Under the pieces are notes generated by a model. The model was given only the letters and a program-made list of their open reading frames with translations, did no database searches and was not told the DNA's origin. DNA of 35,853 nt from Zwartia panacis (GTDB lineage: Bacteria; Pseudomonadota; Gammaproteobacteria; Burkholderiales; Burkholderiaceae_B). Position 1 is the stretch's first letter. Every line of letters starts with the position of its first letter. The stretch spans positions 1 through 35,853 of the forward strand of contig NZ_JAUHHF010000016.1 in NCBI RefSeq assembly GCF_030410395.1, read 5' to 3'. Positions 8,573 through 17,141 of this stretch are shown here, piece by piece. The position numbers were made by a program, and so were the translations under genes.

Positions 8573-9778
8573 CTAAGTCGTGCTCGAAGTGGGATGACGA
8601 TAGAGCGGAATCAACAACATCAATATCAATACACCCAGCACGGCCATTGCACCGTAACTTAAACCATAACTACCTAGCACGCCGGCCAACACACCAAACA
8701 AAGGTGGCCCAACCATCACGCCCAGGAATGTGATGCAAAGCGTACCGCCCGTCGCAACACCGGCCTGACCCTTGGGTGCTTGTCTGGCGATCTCAGCCAG
8801 AAACACACCATTCCAGCCAATCGCCGAGGAACCAAAAATCACCAGAACAGGGAACAGGAACCATGGCGAAGACTCTGGACCAAGCAGAGCGGTACCCACC
8901 GCGCCAATCACCAGCAACCCCGCGATCACAATCAGCATCATGGTCGCACCCAACCAGCGATCAGACACATATCCCCACAACATGCGGCCAGACACTCCGG
9001 CCGCCTGCGCGACAGTCAAGGCGCCACCGGCCGCCACGAGACTCCACCCGAGGTCCTCGTACAAAAATGTCACCAGATAGCCCATCAATGCCATCTGTGC
9101 GATCGAAAACATGAAGGACATGTAAGACAACTTGCGCAGCGTGCGATGACTAAAAATCAATTTAAGTGGCAAGACGAAACTTGTCGCCAAAGATGGTCGT
9201 ACTGTTGGATCTCGATCGTCATCCAGACCTCCACGCAAAGGCTGAACGGCCCAGGCGCAAATCGCGCACGCGATCGCTGCGCAAATAAACGCCCACTGCC
9301 AGCCGATCAAGATGTCAAGCGAAGGAACCGTCGCGCCTGCAATCATGCCTCCCAGGGGTACGCCGGTCTGTTTGAGCGAAAACACAAAAGACAGTTTTTC
9401 AGGGGGCGTTGATTTGATCAACAGATGTGAACTGGCAGGGGTGATGGGACCGTAACCTGCGCCAATAAAGAGCGCCCCCAAGGCAATCGTTTCGACATAG
9501 GGAATCGCACAGAGGAAAAGACCCATGGCAGCAAAAACAAGACCGGTCTGACTCAGCCGTATGGCGCCCCAGCGTTTGACTGCCGCGCCACCCAGCAAGG
9601 TGGCCACCATCGCACCAAAATAAGCGAGGGCAACATAGGCGCCCAGATAATTCGTGGAGATCCCAACATCTTTGGCCACTGCCGGTGCAACCACCGGCAG
9701 GTTTAACAAGGCCATCGCAACAAGAGACTGTACTGTGAGGGTCGCGAGCAACACGACCCAAGGTTTAGCAGGCGTCAA
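8573..9778 (-). CDS. MFS transporter, coupled to ccsB
   Basis: A 401-aa major facilitator with 12 predicted membrane segments and a central hydrophilic loop near residues 180–205 (QPLRGGLDDDRDPTVRP). The loop 2–3 region GGAAVKRWGAIRLSQ corresponds to motif A. The sequence FSLKQTGVPLGGMIAG resembles MFS anion/cyanate-type (CynX/NimT-like) carriers, but the substrate is unassigned. Its start overlaps the ccsB stop by 4 bp (9775–9778), so translation is coupled to the cytochrome c maturation genes. Whether that reflects shared function or simple gene packing cannot be decided here. Confidence 0.85.
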   Translation of the reverse strand: MTPAKPWVVLLATLTVQSLVAMALLNLPVVAPAVAKDVGISTNYLGAYVALAYFGAMVATLLGGAAVKRWGAIRLSQTGLVFAAMGLFLCAIPYVETIALGALFIGAGYGPITPASSHLLIKSTPPEKLSFVFSLKQTGVPLGGMIAGATVPSLDILIGWQWAFICAAIACAICAWAVQPLRGGLDDDRDPTVRPSLATSFVLPLKLIFSHRTLRKLSYMSFMFSIAQMALMGYLVTFLYEDLGWSLVAAGGALTVAQAAGVSGRMLWGYVSDRWLGATMMLIVIAGLLVIGAVGTALLGPESSPWFLFPVLVIFGSSAIGWNGVFLAEIARQAPKGQAGVATGGTLCITFLGVMVGPPLFGVLAGVLGSYGLSYGAMAVLGVLILMLLIPLYRHPTSSTT

Positions 9779-11106
9779 AGCGCACCATAAGAATGAAGAC
9801 CTGAAAGAAACATGTTAACGCCCAAAAAGGCGAAACAGGTGACCAACAGACCAACAAGTGCCCAATATGCGGCCATCGTGCCACGCAAGCCTTTCATGAG
9901 ACGCAAATGCAACCAAGCAGCGTAGTTCAACCAGACGATTAGCGCCCAGGTTTCCTTGGGATCCCACTGCCAGTATGCACCCCAGGCATCGGCAGCCCAC
10001 AAGGCACCGAGAATCGTCGCGACGGTAAAAAAAGCAAAGCCAATGGCAATCGCCCGATACATGATGTCATCGAGCACTTCAAAAGAAGGCAAGCGTGCGG
10101 CAATCTGTGCGCGAAACAGCAAAATCGTACCGACGATCACCGCACCGATTCCGAAATAAATCATCCAGGTCGCGGACAAGCCTTCGGTGCGAAACACCAT
10201 CGGTTCAGCCGCCAACAAGACGCCCAAAATGAAAAGCGGCGCAAGCTTGAGCCAGGATTTAGTTTGAGCATGCTGTTTGACCAGATAGGCAAAGCCGACC
10301 ATGGCTGCAAGTGAAAAGGTACCGTAACCGATAAAGTTGGCGGGCACATGGATTTTCATCCACCAGCTTTTCAAGGCAGGGACCAAGGGCTGAATCTGGT
10401 AAGCCTCGCGTGTAAATGAATACCAAAGCAAAAACACGACCGAGGAGGTCACCACCAACATCACGAAACCACCCAGCGCGCGCGTACCATATCGACGCTC
10501 GTAGTACAGATAAAAAAGAGATGTGACCAGTGCGAACAATACAAACACTTCGTACAAATTACTGACGGGAATATGCCCAAGATCAGGCCCCATCAGATGT
10601 CCTTCGCGCCAGCGCACCAGCATCCCCGTTGAACCGGCGAAGACCGCGCCCCAGGTCAAGGCTGTCCCAAGCCATGCCGCCGTGGTACTCACAAACCCTG
10701 CCCAATAGCAAAAGGTGGCGATCACGAACAACACCGACATCCAGAGAATAGCGGACTGCGAGGAGAGCAAATACTTTAATAAAAACACTTGCTCGGCGCG
10801 CGCGAGATCTCTTTGATACAACCAGATCGCAAACAAGGCAGCGATCGCCATCGCGACCATCAAGGTACGAAGAGGCCGCCAAAGCCAACCTAGCCAAGTC
10901 AGCGACGGTACCGCGAGCACCAAGATGGTTTTCTCATACACATCCATCGACTGGCTGTACTGGTTCAGCGCAAAACCTGCACCAATGGCGAGAAATAAGA
11001 AAAACAACGCATCCGTCCAGTCAGGGCGGCCGCGTTCGATACGCCCATCACCCGACTCCGACAAATCATCCCAATCGTTTGCAACAGCAGCAGAGGGCTC
11101 ATTCAT
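9775..11106 (-). CDS. ccsB: Cytochrome c biogenesis protein CcsB/ResC (heme handling, WWD domain)
   Basis: Integral-membrane partner of ResB in System II cytochrome c maturation; moves heme across the membrane and presents it to apocytochromes. The 443-aa protein has many transmembrane segments, the WWD heme-handling motif WGAYWQWDPKETWALI near residue 370, and conserved histidines in MKIHVPANFIGYG, LHLRLMKG and LSGLHSYG expected to ligate heme. The first ~30 residues are hydrophilic and cytoplasmic. It lies 40 bp after resB. Naming varies: this ResC homologue is called CcsB in many betaproteobacterial annotations and CcsA elsewhere. Confidence 0.93.
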   Translation of the reverse strand: MNEPSAAVANDWDDLSESGDGRIERGRPDWTDALFFLFLAIGAGFALNQYSQSMDVYEKTILVLAVPSLTWLGWLWRPLRTLMVAMAIAALFAIWLYQRDLARAEQVFLLKYLLSSQSAILWMSVLFVIATFCYWAGFVSTTAAWLGTALTWGAVFAGSTGMLVRWREGHLMGPDLGHIPVSNLYEVFVLFALVTSLFYLYYERRYGTRALGGFVMLVVTSSVVFLLWYSFTREAYQIQPLVPALKSWWMKIHVPANFIGYGTFSLAAMVGFAYLVKQHAQTKSWLKLAPLFILGVLLAAEPMVFRTEGLSATWMIYFGIGAVIVGTILLFRAQIAARLPSFEVLDDIMYRAIAIGFAFFTVATILGALWAADAWGAYWQWDPKETWALIVWLNYAAWLHLRLMKGLRGTMAAYWALVGLLVTCFAFLGVNMFLSGLHSYGAL

Positions 11107-11146
11107 AGCGGTATCTCAATGATCAGTGTTGGGGCTTGCCGGTCGG

Positions 11147-13201
11147 CTAGCCTTGGTTCAGGCGCATCAACGCCTGCTTGAAACGGTCGAATTCCCGATT
11201 GAAATCGAGTGTACGCTTTTGCGAAGTCATGGCCGCCAATACTCTCGTACCCCCTGTGGTCTCAGCGGGGCGCAGCCAGACCCAAATCCGGCGATCGCGA
11301 ACATAAAACATCGTAAAGACGCCTATGATCAGCAGCAAACAGCCGATGTACACGGTGATCTTGCCGGGAGTTCGACTCACCTGGAAAACACTCGCCTGCA
11401 CATGTTCAAACGTCTTGAGCGTCATCATGATCGGAGAGGGATAGAGCGCCAAGTCAGACAAAGCCGCGACAGAGAGTCTCGACCAGTCGGCGATCTCATC
11501 CATTCGCTCGGGCGTATTCGGCAATGGTGCGAGACCGGCACGCTCACGTGCGACGTTTCGCAGCTCCGCAATCGATGATCCCAGCAATCGAATAATGATG
11601 TCCGCCGCGCGACGCTGCTCTGGCTCAGGGACATTTTTTTCCAGGAAATTCGAAATCGCCAGCAGCCCACCATTTGCAAAAGTATCCAGAGCCCGTTCAG
11701 CCGAGATTTGCAGGGCTTTTTGCTCCTCGGGACTGCCACCGTAACTCGCGACCAGACGTTGCGTCGCCAACAAACGCGCAGCCGGATCAGCCAGCGCCGC
11801 TCTCAGGCGCATGAAGTCACCCATCGAGTTTTCCTCATCGACAGGCAGTCTTAAATATCGAAAACCCGTCGCGCCGGGCTCCTGAACGCCTGCCAACATC
11901 ACACGTGCGCCATCGAGCTCAACGGGCACCATATAGTTGTGAAATAAAGTTGCCTGACCACTCGCATCAATCACGCGATACTCAACGCTAGGGCCAATAT
12001 TACGCAAATTTTTATTCGTCTTGCCCGCAGCGCTGCCCGTCACGGCCGCGACATGCTCGCCAAGAGGCTTGGGCGCGGACGGCGTTCCGGCCGACAAATC
12101 CTCGACATTGATCGGACGAAGTTTAGTCACCTCGACCTTGAGCTCTTTGCCGGCGGACTTCATCGTGACATCGCTAGACTGACCGACACGAGACTTCAGC
12201 TCGAAGGACTTGTCGCTTGGCCCGCTCAGTGGGTAACCCACCAGCTCAACCTGGCTGCCACCATCATCGAAGCTCGACTGATACACCGTGACACCCTTGA
12301 AGTGCAAAGGCTCGTTGACCTCGATCGTCGCATCGAATTTTTTGCCTGTATCGGGATCCGTCACCTCCACCAGGCTCGCGAAGCGGCTTGGCATTCCCGT
12401 GGAGTAATAATCAACGATGAATTTTTTCAAGGCGATACTGAAAGGCAAAGGCTGAACCAGCGCGCCATCATCGATATTGACCACCGCGGAGTCCCGAGCA
12501 CTTCCTTCAGGGATCAACACATTCGCGCGATAGCTCGGATTATTGACTGACAAACGACCGCGCTCAGGCACATCCGCGATCAACATATTCTCAACAATCG
12601 GGGTCTTGCCCATGAACCATACTTGCAAACGCACGGGCAACTCGCTGTCGAGCAAACCGCCCACACAGATGATCACGATCGAAGCATGGGCAAAGATATA
12701 GCCTAGACGATTGCCGCTTCCGCGTTTAGCGGCGAGCAAAACTGAATCGCCCTCGTCTCGCTGACGTACGGCATAACCCTGGCGCTTGAGCCAGGCCTGA
12801 ACAGAAGCCGTTGCCGCGGGAACACCACGTGTTGTATCGAGCTCTACGCGATGATGAAATGACTGCAGGCTGGAGGTGCGAATGTGCTCACGAAACGATC
12901 GCGCTTCCTTGAGCATCTTGGGTGCGTTGCGGATGAGACACAGGCTGGTTGAGATCACGAGAAATGCCATCGTGACTAAAAACCACCAGTTGTTATAAAT
13001 GTGCCAAATCGAAAACCGGTTAAAGATATCGAACCAGAAAGGTCCGAACATATCAATGTAGGCGTTGGCGGATCGACCCTGCGGAATCACCGTACCGATA
13101 ATGCTTGCCAGACAGATGAAAACCAGCAAGCTGATCGCAAAACGCATCGAACTCAGGAGCTCGATGAAATGTGCGAAGGGTCGTGATGCGGTCTGATTCA
13201 T
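11147..13201 (-). CDS. resB: Cytochrome c biogenesis protein ResB
   Basis: System II (Ccs) synthetase subunit of 684 aa. Three N-terminal transmembrane segments (about 17–37, 70–90 and 168–188; the third contains a His in IFAHASIVIICVGG) lead into a large periplasmic domain with VNEPLHFKGVTVYQSSFDDGG, followed by a last transmembrane segment near residues 615–640. It works with CcsB to ligate heme to reduced CxxCH motifs. The periplasmic domain includes an acidic, Ala-rich stretch not useful for assignment. The start ATG 13201 lies only 25 nt after a strong terminator that ends the cytochrome c unit. Confidence 0.94.
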   Translation of the reverse strand: MNQTASRPFAHFIELLSSMRFAISLLVFICLASIIGTVIPQGRSANAYIDMFGPFWFDIFNRFSIWHIYNNWWFLVTMAFLVISTSLCLIRNAPKMLKEARSFREHIRTSSLQSFHHRVELDTTRGVPAATASVQAWLKRQGYAVRQRDEGDSVLLAAKRGSGNRLGYIFAHASIVIICVGGLLDSELPVRLQVWFMGKTPIVENMLIADVPERGRLSVNNPSYRANVLIPEGSARDSAVVNIDDGALVQPLPFSIALKKFIVDYYSTGMPSRFASLVEVTDPDTGKKFDATIEVNEPLHFKGVTVYQSSFDDGGSQVELVGYPLSGPSDKSFELKSRVGQSSDVTMKSAGKELKVEVTKLRPINVEDLSAGTPSAPKPLGEHVAAVTGSAAGKTNKNLRNIGPSVEYRVIDASGQATLFHNYMVPVELDGARVMLAGVQEPGATGFRYLRLPVDEENSMGDFMRLRAALADPAARLLATQRLVASYGGSPEEQKALQISAERALDTFANGGLLAISNFLEKNVPEPEQRRAADIIIRLLGSSIAELRNVARERAGLAPLPNTPERMDEIADWSRLSVAALSDLALYPSPIMMTLKTFEHVQASVFQVSRTPGKITVYIGCLLLIIGVFTMFYVRDRRIWVWLRPAETTGGTRVLAAMTSQKRTLDFNREFDRFKQALMRLNQG

Positions 13202-13225
13202 GATCGGTTCGATACCATAGGTGCG

Positions 13226-13260
13226 AAAAAAAAGGGGTGTCTATGCGACTCCCCCTTTTT
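13226..13260 (-). terminator. Intrinsic terminator of the cytochrome c4 gene
   Basis: On the minus strand AAAAAGGGG pairs with CCCCTTTTT around GTC/GAC inner pairs, ending in eight T residues (13233 down to 13226). It reads equally well from the plus strand. It sits 58 nt after the cytochrome c stop and 25 nt before the resB start. Confidence 0.85.
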
Positions 13261-13278
13261 ACTTTCAATCTAACGCTT

Positions 13279-13293
13279 GACGGTCGAACCGTC
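13279..13293. repeat. Short inverted repeat after the cytochrome c4 gene
   Basis: Perfect 6-bp arms GACGGT / ACCGTC with a 3-nt centre, 25 nt past the cytochrome c stop and upstream of the terminator. There is no U-tract. It could be a small mRNA 3' stem or a protein site. Confidence 0.45.
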
Positions 13294-13317
13294 TCGATCG
13301 CCCTGAGGACGTTTTTT

Positions 13318-14031
13318 CTAGCGCAATCCAGCTGCGTAATCAGACACCGCCTTGATGTCCGCATCGGACATACGGTCTGCGATTTGGTTCATCATTGCCG
13401 AATTACCACGGTGTCCGGCACGGAAGAGCTTGAGCTGGTCTTCGATGTAAGAAGGGAACTGACCACCTAGACGTGGATATTGTGCCGGAATACCTGCGCC
13501 GTTGGGGGAATGACACCCAGCGCAAGCAGGGACATTACGCTCAGGAATGCCTGCGCGCCAGATTTTTTGACCACGCTCGACCAGTTTTTCATTGGTAGCC
13601 GTCGCGGGCTGAGCCAACTTTTGCAAAGACAAGAAATAAGCCAGGTTATGCATATCGGCTTCGGTCAGGGGCGTTGACATCGCCTGCATAACGGAAGGCG
13701 CGCCATCGGCACCCTTGCGAAGTGCTGTCTTGGCGCCAGCTTTAACGCGGAACTCGACGAGCTGTTTGTACAGATACTCGTGCGACTGAGCGGAAATATT
13801 AGGGTTGGCAGGGATCGTGCTGTTACCAGCGGCTCCATGACAGGAGGCACAGGCCACAATGCCACGCGCGGCATCGCCTTGTTCGTAGAGCTGCGCGCCT
13901 TTGGCAGCGTCAGGCTTGGCGGGGCCCGTCACCGGACCGGCAGCCATACTAGTGGAGACGGCAGACACCCCAAGCAGCAACCCGCTCACAAGCACTATCT
14001 TGGACACTACCTTGGACAGCACACGCTTCAT
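13318..14031 (-). CDS. Diheme cytochrome c4 family protein
   Basis: Periplasmic electron carrier, usually a donor to terminal oxidases. Signal peptide of ~31 residues ending in an Ala-rich cleavage region. Two class I heme domains follow: CASCH (Cys61, Cys64, His65) and CAGCH (Cys170, Cys173, His174). Candidate axial methionines lie in SVMQAMSTPLTEADMHNLAYFLSL and AMMNQIADRMSDADIKAVSDY. Length of 237 aa and domain duplication fit cytochrome c4. It is followed by its own strong terminator, so it is a separate unit from the resB–ccsB maturation genes just downstream, which are needed to attach its hemes. Confidence 0.92.
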   Translation of the reverse strand: MKRVLSKVVSKIVLVSGLLLGVSAVSTSMAAGPVTGPAKPDAAKGAQLYEQGDAARGIVACASCHGAAGNSTIPANPNISAQSHEYLYKQLVEFRVKAGAKTALRKGADGAPSVMQAMSTPLTEADMHNLAYFLSLQKLAQPATATNEKLVERGQKIWRAGIPERNVPACAGCHSPNGAGIPAQYPRLGGQFPSYIEDQLKLFRAGHRGNSAMMNQIADRMSDADIKAVSDYAAGLR

Positions 14032-14062
14032 TGAAGACCTCGACGCTTGTAATCTTTATAAA

Positions 14063-14091
14063 TCAACAACATCTAAACCCAAGATTATACA
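14063..14091 (+). promoter_or_regulatory. Candidate sigma-70 promoter for engB–hemB
   Basis: TCAACA (14063–14068), a 17-bp spacer, then TATACA (14086–14091). The predicted start is about 15 nt before the engB ATG. It is one half of the divergent 82-bp region between cytochrome c4 and engB. Assigned by eye only. Confidence 0.4.
14084..14089 (-). promoter_or_regulatory. Candidate -10 element for the cytochrome c4 gene
   Basis: On the minus strand this reads TATAAT, a perfect -10 hexamer, about 53 nt before the cytochrome c ATG. The -35 region at the expected distance is poor. It overlaps the candidate plus-strand -10 of engB by four bases. Confidence 0.4.
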
Positions 14092-14113
14092 ATAGCGGTT
14101 GAGCTTATTCTTA

Positions 14114-15765
<1,652 letters not shown>

Positions 15766-15792
15766 ACGAATCGCAGCGCTGGGGATCGCTGG

Positions 15793-15888
15793 ACTCAGGC
15801 GGTGCCTGTTTCAGGCGGCACTTGTTACGGGCAGCTTTTGTTTCAGGCAGTACTTGTTTCAGGCAGTACTTGTTTCAGGCAGCACTTG
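15793..15888. repeat. 16-bp tandem repeat array, six units
   Basis: Consensus TTTCAGGCAGTACTTG. Units start at 15793, 15809, 15825, 15841, 15857 and 15873. Units four and five are identical, the sixth differs by one base, the second by two, and the first and third by about five each. The array fills the gap between the convergent hemB and MFS genes and runs 14 bp into the MFS coding end, supplying its stop codon. It is not a CRISPR: there are no spacers. Confidence 0.93.
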
Positions 15889-17116
15889 TTTTCGCTGCGC
15901 TGTTCAAGTCTGCCTGGCGCAACCTCAAGCGCCAGGCGAAAAACCAGGCCAAAAGCGGTAAGCCCACAATGCCGACAGGGAACACCGCCAGTAAACCAAA
16001 ATTGTCACCAATCCAGGCACAGACCGCCACGCCCAGCGACTGACCCAGAAACAAACACGAAGCAAACAAAGAAACAGCCGAGCCCCGGGCCGCAGGGGCC
16101 ATCTGCGTCGCGTGTGTCTGCAACACCGCATGTAGAAAGTAATAACCTAAACCAGACAAGATACTGGCCAGCACGCCCCAGTACCAGACCGTCGACAACA
16201 TAAAAGACCCATAGGCAATCGCCAGGGTCATGCCACCGGTCAATACAAGCCTGCGCTCCCCCAGCCACTTCACGAACTGATTCGCTCTGATCGCGTAAAT
16301 AAAGGCACCCAACGCAAAAAAGCCACTAATCATGCCCGCCCAGGATACGGGGATGCCATGACGTTCATGTAAAAAAGCGGGCACGAAAGCTAATGGTCCG
16401 AACACAAAGAAGCCTTCGATCAAAACAACTACCAACACCATGATGGCCCAGCGCGTCGAAACGACCTGCTTAAGTGGTCCGAAAATGCGCGCCCCTTGCG
16501 TGGGTGTATGGACTTTTTCCGGAACACTGCTGCGTCGTGAAATCAACAAACCTCCGACAATGAAATAGACTGCCGCCATCCAGACAAACGCCCAACGCCA
16601 TCCAATCGTATCCGCGAAAACACCCCCCAGAAGCTGACCAAGCGCCATACCGGAAATAGAGCCCAGCAAGAACCGCGCAAGTGTCGCCTGTCGCTGCTCG
16701 TACGCGACATGATCACCGATCCAGGCCATCGACAAGGGAACAATCGCCGCCGCTGTGGCCCCTGAAATAAGCCGACCCATTTCGATGACCTCAAGGCTCG
16801 GTGCGAACACAACAATCAAGGCCCCGATTGCGCAGCCAAGAGTCGCCCAGGAAACCACGTTGAATTTTCCATATCGATCGCCAAGCGGGCCGTAAAAGAA
16901 CTGCATGATGCCGTAGGCAATCGCAAACAAGGTCACAGTGCCTGATGTTTGTGCGGTACGTACACCGAACTCCTCGGCGAACACCGGCAATAAAGGATCA
17001 CAAATTCGAAAAGAGGTCGTTGCTGCACAAGCCGCCAGGGCAAACAAAATAATGACTGATGTCGTGGATTTCGGTTGATTGCCTTCGGTTCGATCCTGCT
17101 GTGGCGCTTGTGTCAT
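15875..17116 (-). CDS. MFS transporter downstream of dsbD
   Basis: A 413-aa major facilitator with 12 predicted membrane segments. The motif A equivalent is GPLGDRYGKFNVV between segments 2 and 3, and a basic cytoplasmic loop (SRRSSVPEKVHTPTQ) joins the halves. It resembles drug/arabinose-efflux-type MFS proteins (YbhN/YgaY-like in general layout); the substrate is unknown. ATG 17116 is preferred; a GTG at 17137 is in frame. It starts 25 nt after dsbD on the same strand, so it is probably cotranscribed with cutA–dsbD. The last four codons and the stop are written in the 16-bp tandem repeat, so copy-number slippage could alter its C-terminus. Confidence 0.85.
   Translation of the reverse strand: MTQAPQQDRTEGNQPKSTTSVIILFALAACAATTSFRICDPLLPVFAEEFGVRTAQTSGTVTLFAIAYGIMQFFYGPLGDRYGKFNVVSWATLGCAIGALIVVFAPSLEVIEMGRLISGATAAAIVPLSMAWIGDHVAYEQRQATLARFLLGSISGMALGQLLGGVFADTIGWRWAFVWMAAVYFIVGGLLISRRSSVPEKVHTPTQGARIFGPLKQVVSTRWAIMVLVVVLIEGFFVFGPLAFVPAFLHERHGIPVSWAGMISGFFALGAFIYAIRANQFVKWLGERRLVLTGGMTLAIAYGSFMLSTVWYWGVLASILSGLGYYFLHAVLQTHATQMAPAARGSAVSLFASCLFLGQSLGVAVCAWIGDNFGLLAVFPVGIVGLPLLAWFFAWRLRLRQADLNSAAKTSAA
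15912..15937. repeat. Perfect 9-bp inverted repeat inside the MFS 3' end
   Basis: Arms GCCTGGCGC (15912–15920) and GCGCCAGGC (15929–15937) with an 8-nt loop, inside the coding sequence for the Arg/Leu-rich C-terminus of the MFS protein and 24 bp from the tandem repeat array. Very GC-rich; no U-tract on either strand. It may act as a 3' mRNA stem for hemB read-through or for the MFS transcript. Confidence 0.55.
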
Positions 17117-17141
17117 GTTGTCTCTGATTTTTATCACTGAA

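Noticed and set aside
8780-9412. Plus-strand open frame of 210 codons opposite the MFS gene
   Set aside because: It is antisense to a clear MFS gene; its translation is rich in Arg, His and Gln and shows no family motif.
15793-15888. CRISPR-like array
   Set aside because: The units are head-to-tail with no unique spacers and there are no cas genes.
15802-16203. Plus-strand open frame starting in the tandem repeat, giving a repetitive Phe/Cys/Gln peptide
   Set aside because: It arises from translating the 16-bp array and then runs antisense to the MFS gene.
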